This document shows positions 1 through 9,100 of a DNA stretch of 32,724 nucleotides, one piece after another. Origin of the DNA: Planctomycetaceae bacterium (lineage in GTDB: Bacteria > Planctomycetota > Planctomycetia > Pirellulales > Thermoguttaceae); assembly GCA_031287585.1 (NCBI GenBank), contig JAITST010000449.1, positions 1 to 32,724 of the forward strand, given 5' to 3'. Below the pieces are notes generated by a model. That model was not told the DNA's origin. It made no database searches and saw only the letters and a program-made list of their open reading frames with translations. Every line of letters begins with the position of its first letter. Positions within the stretch are counted from its first letter, which is position 1. The position numbers were made by a program, and so were the translations under genes.

Positions 1-153
1 ATCCATTTCGGCATTATAGCATATTACCAATTTGCAAACAAGACCAGTTTTTGGACGATTTATTGTTTTACGGATGCTCAGTAATGTATGTCGTGAAAAA
101 ATTTGTGAAAATCTTCAACCAGAAACGGGGTTATAACTCATTGAGGTGATACC

Positions 154-1485
154 GTGAAAATTAGTAACAGATATATTTCGCTTTGTTGTTTACTTGTGTT
201 CCATGTTTTCTTATTAGGCATCGGTTATGTCATTGCTGAAGAAAAGTACAATGCAGAAGGTTTACAAGCGATCAAAGAAGCGTGGAAGGAACGTGACGTT
301 GAAACACCAGAAAAGTTAAAAAGTAATTTTGAAGATATCTGGGGGAAAGATGACTATATTAAAAATACGGGGAATATCTTTATTCTACGTGCTGTTGGTG
401 GTGTTCCTATTCCTCCGCGTAAAATGGTTCCCTTCGGTGATTACACCTTTGAATCCGAGTTAAAACTTTTCTGCCAAGCAAGAATTTGGACATATTTGAA
501 AGAAGAATTTCTCCCCAATCGAGAAGCCGCTCCCAGATGTTTTGTTATATCGCAAAACATCTGGCTTAGTGATTTACTCTATTGGGAATGGAATGCTGGT
601 GACGTTCAGTTCCGAAAATTAGAAACTGGATCAGGAATGATATTATCTATTGTTCCTAAGGGACTTGATGTCAAGAAAGGAATTAGTGACAAAGAATTGG
701 CAAACATTCTTTTTAACACGACAAAAATACCGTTGACCAGTCCTGATGAAGTGATACGTCGTTTCTCACTTCCTTCCGTTTTACTAGAGGGGATGGTGTT
801 TTCGAATGTTGAAAATCTCAATGAATTGGTGGAGGCAAAAGCACTTACGATAGAACTACAAAATAAGTTTCCTCGTCCGCGAGATATAGAACAATGGAGT
901 GACCAACTTGTGGGTTTTATTTCCAAAGATGCAATCTGCCTTATTATTGAATACGAAAATCCACCTGTGCAAGTTCCAGAACACGCAGAAGTTCCCTTGC
1001 GAATTATTGGGGCTTCCCGTTGGCTTTCAGGACGAATTCTTAAGAAAGATGGAAAAACTCCGGTATTACCACATGGAGCGAAAGAAATCCCTGAATCGTG
1101 GAAAGCCATTTTGGAGCATAACGCAGAAAATGAAAGACGAAGATTGCAACTGGAGGAGTTAAACAGAACAGAAGAATCCAAGTGGCGTGTTTGGTATGAC
1201 AAAGATGGTAAGCCGCTTTACAATGGAGAGAAGATGAAATTTGATTGTTGGTATAAATTACCGATTGATTCTATACCTGATTTTAGGTACAATGGTGGTG
1301 TTGTGAGGTTGGCGGTTCAAGAAGGTGGTCACACAGAATTTCCGTTGAGTCTGTTTAGTAAGGATGATAAAAAACAAATTATGTCGATTCCATCTAAAAA
1401 ACTGATAATACCAAAAGATGTGCAACTCGCATTACCTATTGATGAAGAAAAACCAGTTGAGCCAGTGAAAGACGACATTGAATAG
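154..1485 (+). CDS. Secreted protein with SHD1-like C-terminal domain, function unknown
   Basis: This 443-residue protein starts at a GTG codon; a GAGGTGAT ribosome-binding sequence at 143-150 supports that start. Residues 1-28 form a signal peptide: basic MKISNRY, a hydrophobic core, then a likely cut near VIAEE, so the product is exported. I recognise no family for residues 30-340. Residues about 343-410 (WRVWYDKDGKPLY, later VRLAVQEGG, then FSKDDKKQI) follow the layout of the SHD1 domain that is common in planctomycete exported proteins: a W-x-W/D-x-x-G start, a central V-x-L strand and a closing L/F-S-x-x-D. The tail is rich in Glu, Pro and Lys. The gene stands alone, with a hairpin terminator about 110 bases downstream. 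Export is well supported; the SHD1 assignment is by eye and the biochemical role is unknown. Confidence 0.8.
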   Translation: MKISNRYISLCCLLVFHVFLLGIGYVIAEEKYNAEGLQAIKEAWKERDVETPEKLKSNFEDIWGKDDYIKNTGNIFILRAVGGVPIPPRKMVPFGDYTFESELKLFCQARIWTYLKEEFLPNREAAPRCFVISQNIWLSDLLYWEWNAGDVQFRKLETGSGMILSIVPKGLDVKKGISDKELANILFNTTKIPLTSPDEVIRRFSLPSVLLEGMVFSNVENLNELVEAKALTIELQNKFPRPRDIEQWSDQLVGFISKDAICLIIEYENPPVQVPEHAEVPLRIIGASRWLSGRILKKDGKTPVLPHGAKEIPESWKAILEHNAENERRRLQLEELNRTEESKWRVWYDKDGKPLYNGEKMKFDCWYKLPIDSIPDFRYNGGVVRLAVQEGGHTEFPLSLFSKDDKKQIMSIPSKKLIIPKDVQLALPIDEEKPVEPVKDDIE

Positions 1486-1592
1486 ATAATCTTATAGTAA
1501 CCGTTATGGAAAGACAATTCACACAAGGAAGACCATGATTACGTAAAGGAACAACTAATCCCGAAACCGGAGAAACCCAAAACTGATTCGGC

Positions 1593-1627
1593 ACCGTAGC
1601 GGTATGACTGTTACTGCGGTCTTTTGT
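1593..1627 (+). terminator. Probable rho-independent terminator
   Basis: ACCGTAG at 1593-1599 pairs with CTGCGGT at 1614-1620 (one G-T wobble) and is followed by CTTTTGTTTATT. It lies downstream of the SHD1-like gene and before the next plus-strand gene. The loop is long and the stem only seven pairs, so this is a moderate call. Confidence 0.5.
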
Positions 1628-1738
1628 TTATTCGGTGGTAGTTTGAAAACAGTACATTCCAAAAAACAGTAGTGAGAACCACTCGGCGAATACCATAGTT
1701 ACGTGTTTTGTGATTTTTTGGAAAGTGCAGAATATAAT

Positions 1739-2527
1739 ATGACTAGAAGTTTCTTTGTCCAAATTATTGTAACGGTTTTTGTTGCTGTTGTTGTCTCGTT
1801 TGCTTATGCTAACGACGATGCTAATACTGTTTTGCGTGTTGTGGCTTATAATGTTCACCATTGTGAAGGTACTGATGGGAAACTTGATGTTGAACGTACT
1901 GCTAGTGTTATGAAGCGGCTTAATCCCGACCTCATTGCGGTTCAGGAAATAGATGTTAATACTCGGAGGACTGACAAGCAGAATCAGGCGGAGTTACTTG
2001 CCAAGTCGCTTGGTATGAAGTTTGCGTTTGGTAAAGCGATTGATTATCAGGGCGGCGAGTACGGTATTTTGATACTGTCTAAGTTTCCGATTGTTGAACA
2101 AAAAATGGTTTTGTTGCCGCCAAAGGCTCAGCAGGAGCAACGCGGGGTTCTTGTTGCGAATATCAAGTTGTCTGATAGTAAGACTATTCGGTTCGCGTGT
2201 ACTCATTTGAGTGTTGCATCAGCGGAGGAGCGGCAGGTACAGGTTGAGAAGATTAACGAATTATTACTCGATGAAAAGATTCCGACAATTATTGCAGGTG
2301 ATTTTAATGCTCGTCCAAGGAGTGACGCAATGAAAACCATTCTTAAATCATGGACAGATTCCGATGACCCAACATTCAAAAAACATACAATGCCCGCCCA
2401 TCCGAATAAAATTGACTACATCCTGTTCAATCCAAAATCGGCATTTGAAGTCCGCGAAAGCCAGACGATTGATGACCCGATTACGTCAGACCATGACCCG
2501 ATTTTGTCAGTGTTGATTATGTTATGA
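1739..2527 (+). CDS. Exported endonuclease/exonuclease/phosphatase-family hydrolase
   Basis: The 262-residue product belongs to the metal-dependent DNase I-like (EEP) superfamily, whose members cleave phosphodiesters or phosphomonoesters in nucleic acids, lipids or sugars. The family signature residues are all visible: N38 and H40 (AYNVHH), the metal-binding E70 (AVQEID), T155-H156, G187-D188-F189-N190 (GDFNARP), D226 (KIDYIL) and the terminal S250-D251-H252-D253. Residues 1-24 are a signal peptide ending AYA, so it works outside the cytoplasm. I chose ATG 1739 because it places the signal peptide at the N terminus; an in-frame GTG at 1703 would put a charged segment in front of it. The GH172 gene follows after 69 bases on the same strand and may be co-transcribed. 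Fold and catalysis are clear; the substrate is not. Confidence 0.9.
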   Translation: MTRSFFVQIIVTVFVAVVVSFAYANDDANTVLRVVAYNVHHCEGTDGKLDVERTASVMKRLNPDLIAVQEIDVNTRRTDKQNQAELLAKSLGMKFAFGKAIDYQGGEYGILILSKFPIVEQKMVLLPPKAQQEQRGVLVANIKLSDSKTIRFACTHLSVASAEERQVQVEKINELLLDEKIPTIIAGDFNARPRSDAMKTILKSWTDSDDPTFKKHTMPAHPNKIDYILFNPKSAFEVRESQTIDDPITSDHDPILSVLIML

Positions 2528-2596
2528 AGTAGATTTTTTAGTTTCGTTTGTAGTTTTACGTTTTTATCATTCACAACTTTAACCAATTTTAATCTT

Positions 2597-4630
2597 ATGC
2601 TAAAACAAATTTCACTTTCCGTTTTATTACTGACTGCTGTTACACTTCACGCTCAGACGGTTTCCTTGTCATCGTTGCTCGATGAGATGGTTGACTATGA
2701 TGCTGTTACGCGTTTTCCCGAGCCGGCTTTTGTTTGTGTACAGGCGAGTTCGTATGACAGGGCTTCTAAGTCACCCAATGAGAACTGGTTTGCAAATAAT
2801 GACGCATCACAGTTTATTCGTGATGAAAATGTTACCGCTGGTGGTGTCGAACGTAAGGAATGGGTTTTAATGGATGCGGACGGTCCCGGCGCGATAGTTC
2901 GATTTTGGATAACATCGCACCATTACAAATCGACGTTACGTGTCTATCTTGATGGTAATACCACGCCTGCTATTGAGGCGAATGTCGGAGATGTTGTCGG
3001 CGGTAAGTTCCTTGTTGATTCACCGTTGTCAGAAGAAAACGCGAGAGGACGTAACTTGTACTTGCCGATTCCATACGCCAAACATTGTAAAGTCACCGTT
3101 GATGATATGCCGACGCAGAAGAATCTGTACTATCAAATCAACTATCGTAACTACGCGAAAGGAACAAATATCGAAACGTTCACGCTTGATAATTTCAAAT
3201 CACTCGTTAACAAAGTTGAAACGACAAAGAAAAAACTTTTGTCGGCTGGTGACAACTTTGTAAATCTTACAAAGGAAACGCCCAAGTCAGCATTTGTTGT
3301 GCCGAAAGGCAGTTCGGTGTTGTTACACACTGGTAAAGTAACTATTCCGAGCGGTGCAGCGTTTCAGCAAATTGTTATCAAAGTTGATGCCGAAGGCGAA
3401 AAACTCGTTCAAGCGTTGCGAAGTACAGTATTGTCGATTAAGTTCGACGGCAAGGAAACCGTTTGGTGTCCGCTTGGTGATTTCTTTGGCGGTGGTGTAG
3501 GAATCAACCCATATAAAAGTTGGTATAGCCGCGTTGAAAAAGATGGAACACTTATTTCACTTTGGCGGATGCCGTTTCAAAAATCATTTGAAGTCTCGCT
3601 TATCAACTATGGAACTGAAGATGTTAAAGTAACAAATTCTATTAAGTTGGATGAATATAAATGGAACAAACGTTCGATGTACTTTCACGCCAACTGGCAT
3701 CAGCAGAGAGAAATCGAGACCATTGGCGGCAATGGTACGGTCGATTGGAATTATGCCAAACTTTGCGGCAAAGGCGTTTTTGCTGGCGATGCGTTGAGTG
3801 TTTTGAATCGCGATCCGGCTTGGTGGGGTGAAGGCGATGAAAAAATTTATGTTGACAATGAATCGTTCCCATCACATTTTGGTACTGGTACTGAAGATTA
3901 TTATGGTTATGCGTGGTGTACGCCGGAGTTCTTCGAGTCGCCGTTCCATTTTCAACCGCGTGCTGAAGGACCGAACAACTATGGTAACACAACAAACGGC
4001 AGAGTTCGACTGTTAGATACGATTCCGTTCACGACCGATTTTCGTTTCGATATGGAAGTTTGGCATTGGGCGAAAACAAAAATTGATTATTCAGTTGTAA
4101 CGTTTTGGTATGGCTTTGAGCAAACGACGACCGATGTTCAAAATCGTTCGGAGCAGGTAAAAGAAGTGCAATCGCCAGTCGTTTACAATACGCCGATGTC
4201 TCTTAATATACCCGGCTTCAAGATTGAAAAACTCCCGACAGGCGGAAGGATTCAAGTTCAAGGAATGAGCCAATATACAACTGGCAAATGGGATAACAAC
4301 GACCACCTTTGGTGGACAGACGGGCAACCCGGAAATCGGTTGGAATTATTATTTGATGTAGAAAAAGATAGTAAATACAAACTCGTTGCCAAGTTGACTA
4401 AGGCGCGTGATTACGGAATTGCTCAGTTCTACATCAACGGCAAAAAGATTGGCGAACCAATTGACCTTTACAATCCTGAAGTAGTACCAACGGGTGAAAT
4501 CGTTATTGGAACAACAGAACTAAAAACCGGATGTTACCCGATAACTGTAGTAATAACAGGTAAAAACGCAAACGCGGACGCGAAGTATATGATAGGCATA
4601 GACACCCTCCAACTTATTACGGTTGAATAG
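2597..4630 (+). CDS. Secreted GH172 (DUF2961) glycoside hydrolase
   Basis: The 677-residue protein has a short signal peptide ending at LHAQ (residue 20). The core matches DUF2961, now glycoside hydrolase family 172, whose characterised members act on fructofuranose dianhydrides and D-arabinofuranosides. Visible landmarks are DGPGAIVRFWITS near residue 95, the central WWGEGDEKIYVD at 409-420 and HFGTGTEDYYG at 427-437. E412 and E433 are 21 residues apart, the same spacing as I recall for the catalytic glutamates of the founding alpha-D-fructofuranosidase (E270/E291), so the active site appears intact. The C-terminal ~120 residues (from WTDGQPGNRLELLF) look like a separate beta-sandwich, possibly carbohydrate-binding. 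It sits between two other exported hydrolases, which fits extracellular glycan breakdown. The exact sugar cannot be read from sequence. Confidence 0.9.
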   Translation: MLKQISLSVLLLTAVTLHAQTVSLSSLLDEMVDYDAVTRFPEPAFVCVQASSYDRASKSPNENWFANNDASQFIRDENVTAGGVERKEWVLMDADGPGAIVRFWITSHHYKSTLRVYLDGNTTPAIEANVGDVVGGKFLVDSPLSEENARGRNLYLPIPYAKHCKVTVDDMPTQKNLYYQINYRNYAKGTNIETFTLDNFKSLVNKVETTKKKLLSAGDNFVNLTKETPKSAFVVPKGSSVLLHTGKVTIPSGAAFQQIVIKVDAEGEKLVQALRSTVLSIKFDGKETVWCPLGDFFGGGVGINPYKSWYSRVEKDGTLISLWRMPFQKSFEVSLINYGTEDVKVTNSIKLDEYKWNKRSMYFHANWHQQREIETIGGNGTVDWNYAKLCGKGVFAGDALSVLNRDPAWWGEGDEKIYVDNESFPSHFGTGTEDYYGYAWCTPEFFESPFHFQPRAEGPNNYGNTTNGRVRLLDTIPFTTDFRFDMEVWHWAKTKIDYSVVTFWYGFEQTTTDVQNRSEQVKEVQSPVVYNTPMSLNIPGFKIEKLPTGGRIQVQGMSQYTTGKWDNNDHLWWTDGQPGNRLELLFDVEKDSKYKLVAKLTKARDYGIAQFYINGKKIGEPIDLYNPEVVPTGEIVIGTTELKTGCYPITVVITGKNANADAKYMIGIDTLQLITVE

Positions 4631-4662
4631 TGGGTGTTTTAAGATTTGCTAACCCGCTTCGA

Positions 4663-4699
4663 CTGTTGTTCTTGAAAATCTGGCCGCAAGAACAGCAAC
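4663..4699. terminator. Hairpin between convergent genes, possible bidirectional terminator
   Basis: CTGTTGTTCTTG at 4663-4674 pairs imperfectly with CAAGAACAGCAAC at 4686-4698: an eight-pair core, one mismatch, then two more pairs, with an 11-base loop. It lies in the 100-base gap between the convergent GH172 and PqaA-like genes. There is no strong T-run on either side, so termination is inferred from position. Confidence 0.4.
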
Positions 4700-4731
4700 C
4701 GAGAGTGGTAGTGTGGGGATAATTGTTCACA

Positions 4732-6066
4732 TCAAAAACGCCATACCTCTGTTGTGATTGACAGAACTGCTCCTTCGTGTTCTCCGGTTAGTTCTACGAA
4801 GAAGGCGGTGTGACCGGTTTGTGGTTTAGAGACTTTTATTGTGTTGGTATCTCCTTGTTTTGTTGGTTCAAATTTTGAGTCTTCAAAATGATTTGTTTCT
4901 GAATATGCCTGCCAGAGCGTTTTTTTCGTGTTTGGAATTTCTGAATTGATTGTTACTTTGTATTCGTTTTCGTTGTCTTCCAATTTCCATTCTACCGTCG
5001 GGAACGGGTTGTCCGATGCGATGTAACGGCAAAAAATCGCAACTGTTGATAGTACCTTTGTCAGCGATTCGCCACTTGGGGTGGCGTGTCCCATATTAGG
5101 AATCGTTAGCAAAAACTTCGGTTCACGGATTTTGTCCCAGTATAGTTTAGTTGCATCAACTGTCCAATATGGGTCGTTTGAGCCGTGAATCAAGAGTTTC
5201 GGTATGTCGATTTTTGCGAGGTACGAATACGGGTCAACAATTTTTATTGCAGTTGACTGGAACGCTGTCATCGGTTTGTCTTTTTGGAAGATTGAACGGT
5301 CAGTGTAGTCGTGAATTCGCGAACTGTAATTACCCCAACTTTCGATGTGGTACGCAAGTTGTTCTTCAATATCAAGATTGTTATACACGATTGGGACTAG
5401 ACCGACAACACGCGGGTCGCGGGTTGCTCCGGTGAGCCACGTTGTCCAGCCGCGTTTTGACGCTCCGCCAACGACGAACTTGTTGACCTTACGGTTGTTC
5501 TTTTCTTTGAAGTACGCTTGTGCAACGTCGAGCGATTTTATTACACTTTTCGTCATCGGCAGTAGCAACAGCCATGTTGGATCGTTTGTTTCCGTTGCTT
5601 TGAGAATCGTCTCGCCGATTAACGCATCTTCACGGAACCCTTCACCTTTGTTGTTCGGGTCGAGTGGTTGGTTCGGGACTTGGTACAATACCATTATTGG
5701 AACTTGGCTTTGCATAGCCAACGTTGAAATTACCAGAAACTCGTTTTTGTTACCGGGCTCGTTACCGTTTGTCCCGCCGCCGATAACCAAAACCGCATAA
5801 TTGTCATACGCAATCTTTGCAGGAGTTGCAATCAGCATAAAATGTTTCCACGTAACATCGTGCCAAATTTGCGAAGTTACTTCGAGCAACGAAAGTTTTA
5901 CTCCCGGCACCGGTACGTCAATATCATTCACCACTCGCCACGTGAAAGAATCGTCTTTCGCGTTGACGTAATTCTGCAAGATATCCGTCGGAGCAATTTT
6001 GTCTTGCGCGATTAGAACGGTGGTTAGTAGGAGAAACAGGAACGATAGGGATATTGTTTTTTTCAT
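4732..6066 (-). CDS. PhoPQ-activated pathogenicity-related (PqaA-like) alpha/beta hydrolase
   Basis: The 444-residue exported protein matches the PhoPQ_related (PqaA) family of alpha/beta-hydrolase-fold proteins. A signal peptide is present (MKKTISLSFLF to IAQ). The start at 6066 puts this peptide first; an upstream in-frame ATG at 6108 would add 14 residues and spoil it. Conserved segments include VPGVKLSLLEVTSQIWHD, IGGGTNGNEP, FVVGGASKRGWTTW and LIHGSNDPYW. The likely catalytic triad is S203 (GGASKRGW), D298 (GSNDPYW) and H327 (NMGHATP), all present. The C-terminal ~100 residues are a beta-rich domain. It lies 62 bases downstream of the giant uvrA gene on the same strand and could be read from the same transcript, though the two functions have no obvious link. 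Family assignment is firm; the substrate of this family is unknown. Confidence 0.9.
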   Translation of the reverse strand: MKKTISLSFLFLLLTTVLIAQDKIAPTDILQNYVNAKDDSFTWRVVNDIDVPVPGVKLSLLEVTSQIWHDVTWKHFMLIATPAKIAYDNYAVLVIGGGTNGNEPGNKNEFLVISTLAMQSQVPIMVLYQVPNQPLDPNNKGEGFREDALIGETILKATETNDPTWLLLLPMTKSVIKSLDVAQAYFKEKNNRKVNKFVVGGASKRGWTTWLTGATRDPRVVGLVPIVYNNLDIEEQLAYHIESWGNYSSRIHDYTDRSIFQKDKPMTAFQSTAIKIVDPYSYLAKIDIPKLLIHGSNDPYWTVDATKLYWDKIREPKFLLTIPNMGHATPSGESLTKVLSTVAIFCRYIASDNPFPTVEWKLEDNENEYKVTINSEIPNTKKTLWQAYSETNHFEDSKFEPTKQGDTNTIKVSKPQTGHTAFFVELTGEHEGAVLSITTEVWRF

Positions 6067-6128
6067 GGTTGGTTGGGGGGCTAATGTTGAAAAATTTTTA
6101 TAACGCAAAAGTGACGAGACAATCTCCG

Positions 6129-9100
6129 CTACTTTTTCTTTAACAGCGATTTTAATGCTTGCTCGTTGAATTTGTTTTCTTCTATTGTTATTGAGGTTAT
6201 TTTGTTTTTGTTATTTACTTCCAGTTGTATTGCGTCTGAGTTTTTTGTGTGGACGCGAAGCCAAAACTGTTTGTCTGTTTGGTCTTGTGTCCTACATATA
6301 ACCACATCCTTTTGTTCCCAGTCTATCTTTACCTGCGGGTCAACTGATTTTACCACAGCAAAGATTTGTTTCAACAGTTGGAATGACCACTTCGGGTTGC
6401 CGTTGTCGAAACCCTTTGGTAGGAAGTGCCACTTTTCTTTTAGTAGTTTCCATGGGACTGCGTCCTCTGGTGATTTCTTACCGTTGATACTTTCTGATAG
6501 TCTCGCAAAACCTTCTATCGCGAACTGTATAAACTCCCAGAACTCCGTTCGGTTGATTTCATCATAACTGTAAACTTTCAACTCAATCTCCTGCCAAGTT
6601 GTTGTGTTGTTCGTTACACGTACTCTCGGCTCATTACCGTAGAGCGGAATGTCTTGCATTTCGTTTAGCGGCTTTAGGTTCAATCGTTCTACCAACAACT
6701 CATTTCGGAATGTCTGTTTCGCGACACGAAACTTCATCCGCAGCAACCACTCCTCGCTCGTGTACGCATGGAAAAACCAACCGCCGTGCGGTTGTTCGCC
6801 GCAAATCTCTACCAAAGTCCGGCTTTTCCAATTCGTATCCGCAAAACCACTACTTTCCTCAATACGGTCAACAATATCTAGCAGAATCTTTCCGTCCCAC
6901 TTACACGGATTTCCTGATCGGCTAACCCGATCCCGCGAGTGCCAACGCCGCCCGTCAATCTCCCACATCATACTACTTTCACCAATCATCTCCGCCAACG
7001 GAACGTTAACCGGTTCGTCAATCGCTGGCGGTTGGTACAGTTCACGTTTCGCGTAAATCCCATTCGCTAATACCGGTGCCAACGCCTCCGCTGTATAAGA
7101 ACGCCGAGCAACATACGACGAATCACCGCGTACACCAATGTTCGCATAGTCCGCTATATTATCCGCCGCAGATTTCGTTACCTTCTTCTTACCCGTTGCC
7201 TTCTTCGCCTCGGACTTTTTCGCGACAGATTTTGCAGTAGCATTTGCTACCGACGGTGCTTTCCCGTAACGTTCTACCAAACTCTCTGGAGTTCCCGCGT
7301 AAACCAAGTAACCGCCCTCAAGTCCGGCTTCTGGTCCCATGTCGATTATCCAATCGGCAGACTTAATCACATCAAGATTGTGTTCGATAATGACGACGGT
7401 ATTTCCAACATCTACTAACCGATTCAGAACCTTCAATAACTTCGCGAGGTCGTCGAAGTGCAATCCTGTTGTCGGTTCGTCCAACAAATATAACGTTTTC
7501 CCCGTATCAGGACGCGACAACTCAGCCGCGAGTTTCACACGCTGCGCCTCACCGCCGGACAATGTCGGTGCTGCTTGTCCAAGAGAAACGTAATCTAAAC
7601 CAACATCACACAACGTCTGCAACACACGCCTGATTTGCGGAATGTTTGCAAAAAGTTTAAGTGCCTCGCCGCACGGCATCTCAAGTACGTCCGCAATCGA
7701 ATGTCCGTGATACAACACTTCAAGTGTTTGCTTATCATAGCGTTTCCCGCCGCATACGTCGCACGTAATCCAAACGTCCGGCAAAAAGTGCATCTCAATT
7801 TTCAGTTGCCCGTTCCCCTCGCATTTCTCACAACGTCCGCCCGGCACATTAAAACTGAATCGCCGTGCCGTATAACCGCGAACCCTCGCCTCCGGTAACT
7901 GTGCAAACAGATCGCGTATTGATTCAAACAAACCGGTATAAGTCGCGGGATTTGATGTCGGCGTTTGACCGAGCGGCTGTTGGTCAACACGAATAACTTT
8001 GTTGATAAACCCAAGCCCTTCGATTTTATCGTGAGCACCGGGCGTTGTCTGCGCACGGTGTAACGTTTTCGCGAGTTGGTTGTAAAGCACATCTTCGATT
8101 AGCGAACTTTTCCCCGAACCGCTAACACCGGTAACAACCGTCAACGCACCAACCGGAATAGCAACATCAACCGACTTCAAGTTGTTTTGACGCGCACCCA
8201 AAACTTTCAACCACGCAGTTTGAATCTGCGATGGCTGAGTAAGCATTACCGTCTTACTCGACTTCTTCACCGCTTTCTTGTTCATTACCTTCTTCGCCGA
8301 TGTTCCGTTATTAGTCGTAACCTCCGGCATCGTAACTCGTCTATTCATCGGAATCGGAATCCCTTCTTTGCCCGACAAAAACGGTCCCGTAACAGACTTC
8401 TTCGACTTCATAACTTCATTCGGAGTTCCCGCCGCGAGTATTTCACCGCCGAACTGGCCCGCCTTTGGTCCGAAGTCAACAACCGCGTCCGCCTGATTGA
8501 TTACGTCGCGGTCGTGTTCAACTAACAACAGCGTATTACCCAAGTCACGTAACTTTTGCAGCGCACCTATCAAGCGGTGATTGTCGCGTGGATGTAACCC
8601 AATCGTTGGTTCATCAAGCACATACAACACGCCAACAAGTCCGCTACCGATTTGCGCAGCGAGACGGATTCGCTGCATTTCGCCGCCGGAAAGTGTCGGC
8701 GCGGGACGCGAGAGCGTGAGATATTCAAGTCCAACATCAACGAGAAAACTGAGACGGTTGCGTACTTCGTGAATCAAGTCGCCCGCAACTTTGTTTTCCA
8801 TCTGATCCGGTTTCCATTCCGTTAATATACGTAACAAGTTGTCGAGCGGCTGCCGACAAACTTGATCCATTGTCATACCGATAAATCGTACCGCCGAAAC
8901 ATCATCCCGCAATCGGCTGCCGAGACAAACGCTGCATTCAACTTCTCCCGTGTATTCAAACATTCCGCGATAACCCGGCACAAGTCTCGCCGCTTCTTCA
9001 ATCGCCGGATAAAGTCCTTTGTACTGATACTTGATACGCGAACCGTCAACGTCCGCGTCAATCCACGTGTCGCCGCAACCGTGAAAAATCGTTCGACGAT

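Noticed and set aside
606..1202. 198-codon antisense frame opposite the SHD1-like gene
   Set aside because: The plus-strand gene has a signal peptide, ribosome-binding site and a domain match; the antisense frame has none.
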